Origin: 73-13 sp035555435
GTDB lineage: Bacteria; Actinomycetota; Actinomycetes; Actinomycetales; Microbacteriaceae
Length of the DNA stretch: 64,000 bases
NCBI GenBank assembly: GCA_035555435.1
Contig: DATMGN010000029.1
Coordinates: 61,326 to 125,325 of the forward strand
Direction of reading: 5' to 3'
The notes below the pieces were generated by a model, which was not told the DNA's origin, ran no database searches, and saw only the letters and a program-made list of their open reading frames with translations. Below, piece by piece: positions 7,843 through 16,390 of the stretch (position 1 is its first letter; the number at the start of each line of letters is the position of its first letter). The position numbers and the translations under genes were made by a program.

Positions 7843-10800
7843 GTGCCGCTGACCGGGATCCCCACCCTGCTCGCGGCGGACCCGGTCCTCGAGCGGGTGC
7901 TCGAGCACCCGCACGCCGACGCCGACTTCTCCTGCGTCGACGGCGCGCGCGTGCCGCTCATCGCGAGCCTGCTCGAGGCGCCCGATGCGCCGCGCATGTT
8001 GCTCGCGATCGTCGCGACGAGCCGCGAGGCGGAGAACGTCGTGGACGCCTTCCGCGCGTACCTCCCGGATGCGCGGGTGCTCGACTTCCCGTCGTGGGAG
8101 ACGCTGCCGCACGAGCGTCTCAGTCCGTCGGCGGAGACGGTCGGCCGCCGCCTCGCGGCGCTGCGCGAACTCCGGCAATGGCAGGCCGGCTCGCCGAGCG
8201 AGCGCGGCGAGTCGAAGGGCCGGCCCCCCTTCATCCTCGTCGCGTCCGTGCGCGCCGCGCTCCAGCCGCTGCTGCCGGGCCTCGCCGACATCGAACCGGT
8301 CCGCCTCAAGGTCGGTGGCCGCGGCCACGACCTCGCGGGCATCTCGGAGCAGCTCGTCGCGCTCGCCTACGCGCGCGTCGACATGGTCACGCGCCGCGGC
8401 GAGTTCGCGGTGCGCGGCGGCATCCTCGACGTCTTCCCGCCCGAGGCGGAGCACCCGCTGCGCATCGAGTTCTTCGGCGACGAGGTCGAGACGGTGCGCG
8501 AGTTCTCGGTCGCCGACCAGCGCAGCCTGCCGGACCCGCTCGACGCCGCCGATGGCGTTCTGCTCCCGCCGGCGCGAGAGTTCCTCATCACCGACTCGGT
8601 GCGCCAGCGCGCCCGCGAGATGACGGGGGAGTTCCCGGCGATCGACGCGATGCTCGCGAAGATCGCCGAGGGGATCCCCGTGGAGGGCATGGAGTCGCTC
8701 GCCCCGGCGCTCGTCGACGGCTTCGTCCCGCTGCCGCGACTGCTGCCCGAGGACGCGGCGATTGCGGTGCTGAGCCCCGAGCGCGTCGCGACGCGCGCGA
8801 TCCACCTCGTGGAGACGAACCGGGAGTTCCTCTCGGCGGCGTGGTTCGCCGCGACGGCGGGCGGCGACGCGCCGATCGACCTCGGCACGGACCTCCGCCG
8901 TCGCCTCGGCTCGGGCGACTTCCTCACCGTCGAGCAGTTGCGCGAGCGCTCGGGGGGCCGTGCGTGGTGGACGGTCAGCGCGTTCGACTCCGGCGACTTC
9001 GACGCGGTGCGGCTCGGGGCCAATCAGGTGCCGAGCTTCACGGGACATGCCGACGCGGCGATCGACCACGTCGGCGACCGGCTGCGGGACGGTTGGGCGC
9101 TCGCCGTCACTGCCGAAGGGACGGGCCTGCTCGACCGCGCGGCCGACCTGCTCGCCGAGCGCGGGCTCGCCGCCCGCCGGGCCGACGACCTCCCCGCGGA
9201 CCCCGAGCCGGGTGTCGCGTATCTCATCCAGGCCTCGATCGAGGCGGGGCTGGAGCTGCGCGGGGACAAGGTCGGCGTCCTCGCAGAGGCCGAGTTCTTC
9301 GGCCGCGCTGCGTCCTACCGCCAGGGCGCGCCGAAAAAGCTCGCGTCGCGGCGGCGCAACGTCGTCGACCCGCTGCAGCTCAAGGCCGGCGATCACGTCG
9401 TGCACCAGACGCACGGCATCGGGCGCTTCCTCGAGCTCGTCGAGCGCGAGGTCTCGACCGGGACGAGCCGCGGCATCGGCGGCCGCAGCGCCGTCAAGGC
9501 GACACGCGAGTTCCTCGTCATCGAGTACGCGCCCTCCAAGCGCGGCATGCCCGGCGACAAGCTCTACGTGCCGACCGACCAGCTCGACCTCCTCACCCGC
9601 TACGTCGGCGGCGAGACGCCGACGCTGTCCAAGATGGGCGGGAGCGACTGGTCGGCCGCGAAGGGCAAGGCGCGCAAGGCCGTCCGCGACATCGCGGTCG
9701 AGCTCGTCAAGCTCTACGCCGCGAGGCAGGCGAGCCGGGGCCACGCGTTCGCCCCCGACACCCCGTGGCAGCGCGAGCTCGAGGACGCGTTCCCCTTCGC
9801 CGAGACCCCCGATCAGCTCACGACGATCGACGAGGTCAAGGCCGACATGGAGCGTGCGATCCCGATGGACCGGCTGCTGTCGGGCGACGTCGGCTTCGGC
9901 AAGACCGAGGTCGCCGTCCGGGCCGCGTTCAAGGCGATCCAGGGCGGCAAGCAGGTCGCGATGATCGTCCCGACGACGCTGCTCGTGCGCCAGCATGCCG
10001 AGACCTTCACCGAGCGCTTCGCGGGCTTCCCCGTGAACCTCCGCGCCCTCAGCCGCTTCCAGACCGAGAAGGAGTCGGCCGACACGATCGCGGGGCTCGC
10101 CGATGGCACGGTCGACATCGTCATCGGCACGCACCGCCTGCTCGGCAAGAGCATCGCGTTCAAGGACCTCGGTCTCGTCATCATCGACGAGGAGCAGCGC
10201 TTCGGCGTCGAGCACAAGGACGCGCTGAAGAAGCTCAAGACGAACGTCGACGTCCTCGCCATGACGGCGACGCCGATCCCGCGCACCCTCGAACTCGCCG
10301 TGACGGGGATCCGCGAGATGTCGACGCTCGCGACCCCGCCCGAGGACCGCCACCCGATCCTGACGTTCGTCGGCCCATACTCCGACAAGCAGGTCGCCGC
10401 GGCCATCCACCGCGAGCTGCTGCGCGAGGGCCAGGTGTACTACGTCCACAACCGGGTCGCCGACATCCAGGCCGTCGCGGCGCGACTCGCCGAGCTCATC
10501 CCCGAGGCCCGCATCGCGGTCGCCCACGGGCAGCTGGGCGAGGAGGCGCTCGAGCGGGTCATGCTCGACTTCTGGGAGCGCCGCGCCGACGTGCTCGTCG
10601 CCACGACGATCATCGAGACGGGGCTCGACATCCCGAACGCGAACACGCTCATCATCGACCGCGCCGACAAGTACGGCCTCGCGCAGCTCCACCAGCTGCG
10701 CGGCCGCGTCGGACGCGCCCGAGAGCGCGCCTACGCCTACTTCCTCTACGACGAGACGAAGCCGCTCACGGAGCACGCCGAGGAGCGGCTGCGCACGATC

Positions 10801-11592
10801 GCGACCGCCAACGAGCTCGGCTCCGGGATGCAGATCGCGATGAAGGACCTCGAGCTGCGCGGAGCCGGCAACATCCTCGGCGCCGAGCAGTCGGGGCATA
10901 TCGCCGGGGTCGGCTTCGACCTGTATCTGCGGATGATCGGCGAGGCCGTCGCGGATTTCCGCGGCGATGCGGCGCCCGAGCAGACCGAGCTCCGGCTCGA
11001 GCTCCCGGTCGACGCGCGCATCCCGGAGGACTACATCGGCTCCGAGCGGCTGCGCCTCGAGGCGTACCAGAAGCTCGCCGCCGCCGTCTCCGCACCGGTG
11101 CCGGAGGCCTCGGCGGTGGCCGACACCGCGCCATCGTCCGCCGAGCCGTCGCGGACCCCTGAGTCCGCCGAGCCGTCGCGGATCCCTGAGCGAGCGGAGC
11201 CCTCCTCGGTCCCTGAGCGAGCGGAGCGAGTCGAAGGGCCGGCCGACGCCATCGCGCTGGTGATCGAGGAGCTCGTCGACCGCTACGGGGACCTGCCGGA
11301 ACCGGTCGAGCGCCTCGTCGCGGTCTCGCGCCTGCGCCGCCGCGCGCAGCTCGCCGGCCTCTCCGAGGTCGTCGTCGCCGCCGACCGTCTGAGGATCGCG
11401 CCCCTGGAGCTGCCCGATTCGAAGCAGGTGCGGCTCCAGCGCATCCAGCGCGGCTCGCGCTACATCGCCGCCCAGCGGGTCGTGCTCGTCCCGCTTCCGA
11501 TGACGGACGGTCCGCTCGGCTCCGCGGCGCGGCCCTCCGACGCGGACGTCATCACCTGGGTCGAGCAGCTCTTCGACGACCTCGGTCTCTGA
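7843..11592 (+). CDS. mfd: Transcription-repair coupling factor
   Basis: 1249 aa, slightly long for the family. Mfd removes RNA polymerase stalled at DNA damage and recruits UvrA. The order is a UvrB-homology region, an RNAP-interaction domain (GDHVVHQTHGIGRFLELV), then the RecG-like translocase with Walker A GDVGFGKTE (about 681-689), VIIDEEQRFG (about 779-788) and helicase motifs MTATPIPRTL and HQLRGRVGRA. The C-terminal D7 domain closes it. The GTG at 7843 lies 6 nt after TAGAAT (7831-7836), so it is probably leaderless. Two stretches look foreign: SPSERGESKGRPP (about 116-127) and a Ser/Glu/Pro repeat at about 1099-1133. Both are encoded by dispersed repeats that kept the frame. Confidence 0.97.
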   Translation: MPLTGIPTLLAADPVLERVLEHPHADADFSCVDGARVPLIASLLEAPDAPRMLLAIVATSREAENVVDAFRAYLPDARVLDFPSWETLPHERLSPSAETVGRRLAALRELRQWQAGSPSERGESKGRPPFILVASVRAALQPLLPGLADIEPVRLKVGGRGHDLAGISEQLVALAYARVDMVTRRGEFAVRGGILDVFPPEAEHPLRIEFFGDEVETVREFSVADQRSLPDPLDAADGVLLPPAREFLITDSVRQRAREMTGEFPAIDAMLAKIAEGIPVEGMESLAPALVDGFVPLPRLLPEDAAIAVLSPERVATRAIHLVETNREFLSAAWFAATAGGDAPIDLGTDLRRRLGSGDFLTVEQLRERSGGRAWWTVSAFDSGDFDAVRLGANQVPSFTGHADAAIDHVGDRLRDGWALAVTAEGTGLLDRAADLLAERGLAARRADDLPADPEPGVAYLIQASIEAGLELRGDKVGVLAEAEFFGRAASYRQGAPKKLASRRRNVVDPLQLKAGDHVVHQTHGIGRFLELVEREVSTGTSRGIGGRSAVKATREFLVIEYAPSKRGMPGDKLYVPTDQLDLLTRYVGGETPTLSKMGGSDWSAAKGKARKAVRDIAVELVKLYAARQASRGHAFAPDTPWQRELEDAFPFAETPDQLTTIDEVKADMERAIPMDRLLSGDVGFGKTEVAVRAAFKAIQGGKQVAMIVPTTLLVRQHAETFTERFAGFPVNLRALSRFQTEKESADTIAGLADGTVDIVIGTHRLLGKSIAFKDLGLVIIDEEQRFGVEHKDALKKLKTNVDVLAMTATPIPRTLELAVTGIREMSTLATPPEDRHPILTFVGPYSDKQVAAAIHRELLREGQVYYVHNRVADIQAVAARLAELIPEARIAVAHGQLGEEALERVMLDFWERRADVLVATTIIETGLDIPNANTLIIDRADKYGLAQLHQLRGRVGRARERAYAYFLYDETKPLTEHAEERLRTIATANELGSGMQIAMKDLELRGAGNILGAEQSGHIAGVGFDLYLRMIGEAVADFRGDAAPEQTELRLELPVDARIPEDYIGSERLRLEAYQKLAAAVSAPVPEASAVADTAPSSAEPSRTPESAEPSRIPERAEPSSVPERAERVEGPADAIALVIEELVDRYGDLPEPVERLVAVSRLRRRAQLAGLSEVVVAADRLRIAPLELPDSKQVRLQRIQRGSRYIAAQRVVLVPLPMTDGPLGSAARPSDADVITWVEQLFDDLGL
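8196..8222. repeat. REP-like repeat, family 2, in frame in mfd (N-terminal copy)
   Basis: GAGCGAGCGCGGCGAGTCGAAGGGCC matches the core at 11213-11240 (GAGCGAGCGGAGCGAGTCGAAGGGCC). It encodes part of SPSERGESKGRPP, which interrupts an otherwise conserved UvrB-like segment. Confidence 0.6.
11151..11240. repeat. REP-like repeats, family 2, tandem copies in frame in mfd
   Basis: A full copy at 11208-11240 (GGTCCCTGAGCGAGCGG followed by AGCGAGTCGAAGGGCC) is preceded by two partial copies starting CGGATCCCTGAGCGAG and CGGACCCCTGAG. The protein shows matching repeats PSRTPESAE, PSRIPERAE, PSSVPERAE. The array lies between the D7 start and the VIEELVDRYGDLPEPV segment. Confidence 0.65.
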
Positions 11593-11634
11593 GCGCGGCG
11601 GTCGCGGCCACGCCGGGACCGACCAGAAGTCCAG

Positions 11635-11711
11635 CCCGGGCTGAGAAACCGGTCTCGGGCTGAGCCTTCGGCCCTGATTCCTCAGCCTCGGGCCGATTTC
11701 TCAGCCCAGGG
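11635..11711. terminator. Large imperfect hairpin between convergent genes
   Basis: A left arm of about 30 nt (CCCGGGCTGAGAAACCGG then TCTCGGGCTGAG) is nearly complementary to the right arm ending TTTCTCAGCCCAGGG, around a 16-nt loop. It lies between the end of mfd and the end of the leftward monooxygenase and could terminate both transcripts. The GGCTGAG motif occurs four times within it, twice per strand. Confidence 0.6.
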
Positions 11712-11743
11712 TGGGCGTCGTCCGGCACGCCGGGCGACCGGCC

Positions 11744-13198
11744 CTATGCGAAGCGCAGCCCCCGCCGCCGCCAGGCGCGCGTGATCCACCAGAAGACGAA
11801 GTGCTCGCGCGGCCACTCCGTGACGATGTGGCCCCGCTCGTCGGTGAAGTAGTTGTTGCAGCCGGAGTTCTTCGCCGACGTCGCGCCGGCGAGCTCCGCG
11901 TCGATCCAGCGCACATACTCGTCGCTCGCCGCCGGGAGCGTGTCGACGGTGCGCGCGCCGCGCTCGATGCGCCGAATCGCGGCGACCGCGACCTCCGCTT
12001 CGCGCTCCAGCTGCGCGATGATCGAGGTGCCGCCGTTCGTATTGGGCCCGTACAGGATGAAGAAGTTCGGGAAGCCCGGCACGGTCGTGCCGAGGAACGC
12101 GGTCGCGCGCTCCGCCCACGCGTCGTGCAGGCGCTGCCCGCCGCGCCCGACGATCTCCAGCGGTGCGAGGATGCGCTGCGCCTGGAAGCCCGTCGACATG
12201 ACGAGCACGTCGATCTTGCGCTCCGTGCCCGTCGCGTCGACGAGTCCGTCCTTCGTGGCCGAGACGACGGCCTGCGGCACGAGCTCGACCTGCGGCAGGT
12301 TGAAGGCGTCGTAGTAGGTGGTCGCGACGATGGGTCGCTTGCAGCCCCACGCGTAGTCGGGGGTCAGTGCCGCGCGCGTCGCCGGGTCCTTGACGGTGTC
12401 GTTGATGAACGCGGTGCAGAGCTCGCGCATGCGCTCCTGCATGGGCGATCCGGCGTCGTACGCGGTGAAGCGCCGATTCGCCTTGGACCACAGCAGGTAG
12501 CGGTGGAGGCGCTGCGCGAAGGGGACGTACTTGTACACCCAGCGCTCGAACGGCGTGAAGGCGCGCTCCGACTTCGGCTCGATCCAGCCGGGCTCGCGCT
12601 GGAAGACGTAGAGCTTGCCGACGCGGTCGGCGATGCCGGGGACGACCTGGATGGCGGTCGAGCCGGTGCCGACGACGGCGACCGTCTTGCCGCTCAGGTC
12701 GTGCTCGTGCTCCCAGCGCGAGGTGTGGAAGCGCACCCCCTCGAACGACTCGAGCCCGGGCCAGTCGGGGTAGCGCGGCACGTTCAGCAGCCCGATCGCC
12801 GAGATGACCGCGTCGAAGCGCTCGGTCGTTCCGTCCTCGAGCTCGACGTCGTACTGCGCGTCGGCGTCGACCCAGCGCGCGCCGACGACCTTCGTCGACA
12901 GTCGGATCCGGTCGCGCAGCCCGAAGCGGTCGACGACGTGGTTCGTGTACGCCCACAGCTCGTCGCGTCGCGCGTGCGTGCGCGACCAGTCGTACTTGAG
13001 GAAGGAGAACGAGTAGATGTGGGAGGCGATGTCGACCTCGGCGCCCGGGTAGTCGTTGTCTCGCCAGGTGCCGCCGAGTCGCGACTCCTTCTCGAAGATC
13101 GTGATCTCCGCGCGGGTGCGCTTGGACAGCTTGACGGCGGCCGCGATGCCGCCGAAGCCCGAGCCGATGACCGCGACCTTGAGCGCCCGCCGGGTCAT
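11744..13198 (-). CDS. Flavin-binding monooxygenase, Baeyer-Villiger type
   Basis: 484 aa. The FAD-binding GSGFGGIAAA is at residues 12-21 and the NADPH-binding GTGSTAIQVV at 177-186. Between them is FEGVRFHTSRWE (152-163), which fits the Baeyer-Villiger fingerprint FxGxxxHxxxW with the final P replaced by E. The usual lysine of the CKRPI segment is seen in WGCKRPIVATTYYDAFN. Enzymes of this class insert oxygen next to a ketone carbonyl or oxidise soft nucleophiles. The ATG at 13198 overlaps the stop of the upstream hydroxylase gene (ATGA), so it is third in a leftward operon. Its partners suggest that it prepares or trims an aromatic or cyclic ketone for ring cleavage. Confidence 0.9.
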   Translation of the reverse strand: MTRRALKVAVIGSGFGGIAAAVKLSKRTRAEITIFEKESRLGGTWRDNDYPGAEVDIASHIYSFSFLKYDWSRTHARRDELWAYTNHVVDRFGLRDRIRLSTKVVGARWVDADAQYDVELEDGTTERFDAVISAIGLLNVPRYPDWPGLESFEGVRFHTSRWEHEHDLSGKTVAVVGTGSTAIQVVPGIADRVGKLYVFQREPGWIEPKSERAFTPFERWVYKYVPFAQRLHRYLLWSKANRRFTAYDAGSPMQERMRELCTAFINDTVKDPATRAALTPDYAWGCKRPIVATTYYDAFNLPQVELVPQAVVSATKDGLVDATGTERKIDVLVMSTGFQAQRILAPLEIVGRGGQRLHDAWAERATAFLGTTVPGFPNFFILYGPNTNGGTSIIAQLEREAEVAVAAIRRIERGARTVDTLPAASDEYVRWIDAELAGATSAKNSGCNNYFTDERGHIVTEWPREHFVFWWITRAWRRRGLRFA

Positions 13199-14748
13199 CG
13201 GATGCGCCCGAGCGTGATCGCGTCGGCGTAGGAGCTGACGAGCCCCGGGATCTCCTCCGGCGTCACGGCGGCGCCGTAGTAGTAGCCGTCGGGCCGGGCG
13301 AGGTAGGCGACGGCGCCGATGCGGTCGAACTCCGCCGCGTAGCGCCCGTCGACGTCGAAGACCTCGACCCCGAACTGTACGAGGCGTCCGCCCGCGCCGG
13401 TGAGCCGCTCGAGGGTGTGGCCGTCGAGCGGCAGGGGCCGGCGCAGCACGAGGAGGGCCTCGTCCATGCGCTCCCAGAGCACGTCGTCGAAGCGGGTCGG
13501 CGTCGGGTGCCCGGGTGCCGTCACCCGGTACTGGGGCACGAGTGTGCCGCCCGGCCAGCCGTCGAGGATGCCGTGCGTGAACGCGGCGGCCGGCAGCCGC
13601 GGGAGCGCCCGCGCCGGGTCGCCGGCGTGCTCGAGCATGCGCGCATCGCGTTGCCTCGCCTCCGCCTCGTCGAGCACGCACACGACCCGGCCGAGCTCGA
13701 CGGAGAACTGGACCGCGTGCTGCACGTGTTCGGCGCGCTCGGCGGTGTACGTCTGCATGATCTCCAGCGGCGCGCGCCCGTCGAGGACGGCGTCGAGCTT
13801 CCACACGAGGTTCGCCGCGTCGCGCACCCCCGAGTTGAAGCCCTGCCCGGCGAACGGCGGCATCTGGTGCGCCGCGTCGCCGGCGATCGCGACTCGCCCC
13901 TTTGCCCATTCCTTCGCCCAGCGCGCCTGGAACGTGTAGACGGCGCTGCGCTCGAGCACGGCGTTGTCGGCGTTGAGACCCCAGGGCTCGAGCAGTCGCC
14001 ACACGCTCGGCGGCTCGGCGACCGTCACCGGGTCATCCGTCGGCATGACCATGAACTCCCAACGACGCCGCCCATTGCCCCCCGGCACGACGGTCGTCGG
14101 ACGCTGGGGGGCGCAGAGCTGGATGCTCGAGTCCCCCCAGTCGCGGTCCTGGTCGTGCGGAATGACATCCACGATGAGCCAATCGTAGAAATAGCCGAGG
14201 TCGACGAGCTCGGTGCGCAGCCACTTCCGCGTGAAACTACTCGCGCCGTCGGCGCCGACGAGGAAGCGTCCCGTGAGCTCGCCGCGGTCCTCGCCGAACC
14301 GGGGGTCGCCGAGCCGGATGCTCACACCGTCCTCGGTCTCGACGATGTCGACGGCGTCGACACCGCGCGTGATCGTGATGCGCGGGTCGGCGAGCGCGTG
14401 CTGCTCGACGATCGCCTCGAAGTCGGGCTGGTTGAAGATCATCGGGTGCCAGCCGGCCGGCGCTTCCTGCGAGCGGTCGAAGCGCAGCAGCAGGTCGCCG
14501 TCGACGCCGAGCCAGTCGTAGAACGTCGTGAACGCGGCACCCGCGTGCACCTCGCCGACGAGGCCGAGGCGCTGCATCGTCCGCGAGGTCTCCGGGTCCA
14601 TCGACACGGCGCGCGGGCGGCCGTAGGCCCCGGGGTGGCGCTCGACGATGTGCGAGCTCCAGCCGCGGCGCGCGAGCAGCAGTGCCGTGACGAGGCCGAC
14701 GGGCCCCGCCCCGATGATGAGGACGTCGGTGTCGGGCGTCTCAGCCAC
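13195..14748 (-). CDS. FAD-dependent aromatic hydroxylase, MhpA-like
   Basis: 517 aa. It is a class A flavoprotein monooxygenase: GAGPVGLVTALLLARRG at 13-29, the DGASS motif at 167-171, and GDAAHQMPPFAGQGFNSG at 290-307. The overall pattern resembles 3-(3-hydroxyphenyl)propionate hydroxylase, which makes a catechol from a phenol using NADH and O2. The C-terminal thioredoxin-like part is short. It overlaps the hydrolase gene upstream by 8 nt and the monooxygenase downstream by 4 nt, so the three genes form one translationally coupled operon. Its substrate is inferred to be a phenol that feeds the extradiol dioxygenase encoded on the other arm of the island. Confidence 0.9.
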   Translation of the reverse strand: MAETPDTDVLIIGAGPVGLVTALLLARRGWSSHIVERHPGAYGRPRAVSMDPETSRTMQRLGLVGEVHAGAAFTTFYDWLGVDGDLLLRFDRSQEAPAGWHPMIFNQPDFEAIVEQHALADPRITITRGVDAVDIVETEDGVSIRLGDPRFGEDRGELTGRFLVGADGASSFTRKWLRTELVDLGYFYDWLIVDVIPHDQDRDWGDSSIQLCAPQRPTTVVPGGNGRRRWEFMVMPTDDPVTVAEPPSVWRLLEPWGLNADNAVLERSAVYTFQARWAKEWAKGRVAIAGDAAHQMPPFAGQGFNSGVRDAANLVWKLDAVLDGRAPLEIMQTYTAERAEHVQHAVQFSVELGRVVCVLDEAEARQRDARMLEHAGDPARALPRLPAAAFTHGILDGWPGGTLVPQYRVTAPGHPTPTRFDDVLWERMDEALLVLRRPLPLDGHTLERLTGAGGRLVQFGVEVFDVDGRYAAEFDRIGAVAYLARPDGYYYGAAVTPEEIPGLVSSYADAITLGRIR

Positions 14749-15577
14749 GGCCGATCCGATTGCGCAGCAGCCCCACCCCGTCGATCTCGACCTCGACGAC
14801 GTCGCCGACGGCGAGGAATGTCGGCGGGTCCATGAAGAGCCCGACGCCGCCCGGGGTGCCGGCGGCGATGACGTCGCCCGGCTCGAGCGGGGTGAAGGTC
14901 GAGATGTAGGCGATGAGCTCCGCGATGGAGAAGATCATGTCCGCGATCTGCGCGCGCTGACGCACCTCGCCGTTGACCCGGGTCTCGAGCCAGGCGTCGC
15001 CGATCGCGGGGAGCTCGTCGGCTGTCACGAGGGTGGGGCCCATCGACCCGGAGCGCTCGAAGTTCTTGCCGGGCGCCCACTGCATGGCGTGCTTCTGCCA
15101 GTCGCGGGCGGACCCGTCGTCGAAGCAGGCGTAGCCGTAGACGTGGTCGAGGGCGTCCTCGATGGCGACGTTGCTCGCACGGCGGCCGATCACGACGGCG
15201 AGCTCGCCCTCGTAGTCGAAGCGCTCGATCGCGTCCGACTTGATGATGTCCGCCCCGTGGCCGACGTGCGCGTCGGGGAACCGGGTGAAGATCGTGGGGT
15301 ACGGCGGCCGGTCGGTGTCGAGGCGCGCCTCGGCGCGGTGGGTGTGGAAGTTGACGCCGGCGCAGACGACCTTGTCGAGCTCGACGGGCGGCAGCAGTTC
15401 GACGTCGGCGAGGGGGATCACGCTCGCGCCCGCGACGGCCTCGGGCCGCTCGCCCGAGGCGATGAGCGCACGGACGGTCGGCGCGCTCGTGGTCAACTCG
15501 CCGTGGTCGACGATGCCGAGATCGGTCACAAGCCCCCACGACTCGACTCCGGCGCGGGTGAAGCGGGCGATCCTCAT
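14741..15577 (-). CDS. Fumarylacetoacetate hydrolase-family protein
   Basis: 278 aa. The FAH C-terminal domain runs from about residue 65. Metal ligands are seen in YEGELAVVIG (E123, E125) and YACFDDGSARDW (D153/D154). Family members hydrolyse or decarboxylate ring-cleavage products, such as 2-hydroxyhepta-2,4-dienedioate-type and acylpyruvate compounds. The ATG at 15577 has a GGAGG site upstream; the open frame extends 20 codons further without a ribosome-binding site. It is the first gene of the leftward operon and is divergent from the GntR regulator, with an AT-rich shared promoter region. Confidence 0.92.
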   Translation of the reverse strand: MRIARFTRAGVESWGLVTDLGIVDHGELTTSAPTVRALIASGERPEAVAGASVIPLADVELLPPVELDKVVCAGVNFHTHRAEARLDTDRPPYPTIFTRFPDAHVGHGADIIKSDAIERFDYEGELAVVIGRRASNVAIEDALDHVYGYACFDDGSARDWQKHAMQWAPGKNFERSGSMGPTLVTADELPAIGDAWLETRVNGEVRQRAQIADMIFSIAELIAYISTFTPLEPGDVIAAGTPGGVGLFMDPPTFLAVGDVVEVEIDGVGLLRNRIGRG

Positions 15578-15626
15578 CGGGCCTCCATCTGGCGTTCTGC
15601 GGTGACCCGCCGGTGCGGGCAATAAA

Positions 15627-15655
15627 CAATATGACATAGATTTTGTAAAATGTTG
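15627..15655. promoter_or_regulatory. AT-rich divergent promoter/operator of the catabolic island
   Basis: A 29-nt imperfect palindrome runs from CAATATGACATAG to TAAAATGTTG, centred near 15641. It is the lowest-GC stretch nearby and lies between the two divergent genes. A TATCGT hexamer at 15657-15662 could serve the regulator gene, and TATTGT on the minus strand could serve the hydrolase operon. A GntR/FCD protein encoded next door is the expected ligand-controlled repressor. Confidence 0.5.
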
Positions 15656-15680
15656 CTATCGTCTTTGCCATGGAGCAGGC

Positions 15681-16370
15681 ATGGTGAAGAAGGCGGGCGC
15701 CGAGACGCTCGCCGGCGAGGTGGCCGAGCGGCTGCGCGCCGCCGTCCTCGCCGGGCGCTTCCACGCGGGCGAATGGCTGCGGCCCGCCGACCTGCGCGTC
15801 GAGTACGGCGTGAGCGCGACCGTCGTCCGCGACGCCCTCGCCCGCCTCGCCGAGCAGAACCTCGCCGTCCTCTCGCCCAACCGCGGCTACCACGTCGTCT
15901 CCTTCGGCGACCAGGACGTGCAGGAGCTCGTCGAGTTCCGCATCGTCGCCGAGACCGCGGCGCTGCGACTGTCGATCGAGCGCGGCGACGTCGAATGGGA
16001 GAGCGACGTCGTCGCCGCCCACTACCGGCTGCGCGCCGCCGGCGTCGACCCCGGCTACGGCTCGGACGAGTGGTTCCTCGCGCACAGCGCCTTCCACCTC
16101 GCGCTGCTGTCCGCCTGCGGGAACGCACTCCTCCTCGAGGCCTGCCGCGACGGGCTCGCCGCCGGCGACCTCTACCTGCGCTGGAGTCGGCGCGGCTCCG
16201 GCCTCGACGCCGGGGCCCGCGCGCCCGAGCGCGACCCCGACTCGGAGCACGACGCGATCCTGGACGCCGCGCTCGCGCGCGACGCGGAGCTCGCGACCCG
16301 GCGCTACCGCGACCACCTGCAGCGCACCGCGGACCTCATCGCGAGCTCCCGGCGCCCCGCCAACGCCTGA
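15681..16370 (+). CDS. GntR-family transcriptional regulator (FCD/FadR type)
   Basis: 229 aa. The N-terminal winged helix (about 8-75) contains LRVEYGVSATVVRDALARL and NRGYHVVSF. The C-terminal FCD helical domain (about 82-215) contains the acidic and histidine residues expected for metal/effector binding (EFRIVAETAAL, HSAFHLALLSA, SEHDAILDAALARD). FCD regulators usually repress catabolic operons until a pathway acid binds. Its position between the two arms of the island fits that role. The ATG at 15681 follows GGAGCAGG. It is 20 nt upstream of the dioxygenase gene. Confidence 0.92.
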   Translation: MVKKAGAETLAGEVAERLRAAVLAGRFHAGEWLRPADLRVEYGVSATVVRDALARLAEQNLAVLSPNRGYHVVSFGDQDVQELVEFRIVAETAALRLSIERGDVEWESDVVAAHYRLRAAGVDPGYGSDEWFLAHSAFHLALLSACGNALLLEACRDGLAAGDLYLRWSRRGSGLDAGARAPERDPDSEHDAILDAALARDAELATRRYRDHLQRTADLIASSRRPANA

Positions 16371-16390
16371 CGACCCACGAGGAGCACCAC

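Noticed and set aside
7711..10899. 1062-codon minus-strand open frame across mfd
   Set aside because: Antisense shadow of mfd with no recognisable domains and no promoter or ribosome-binding site.
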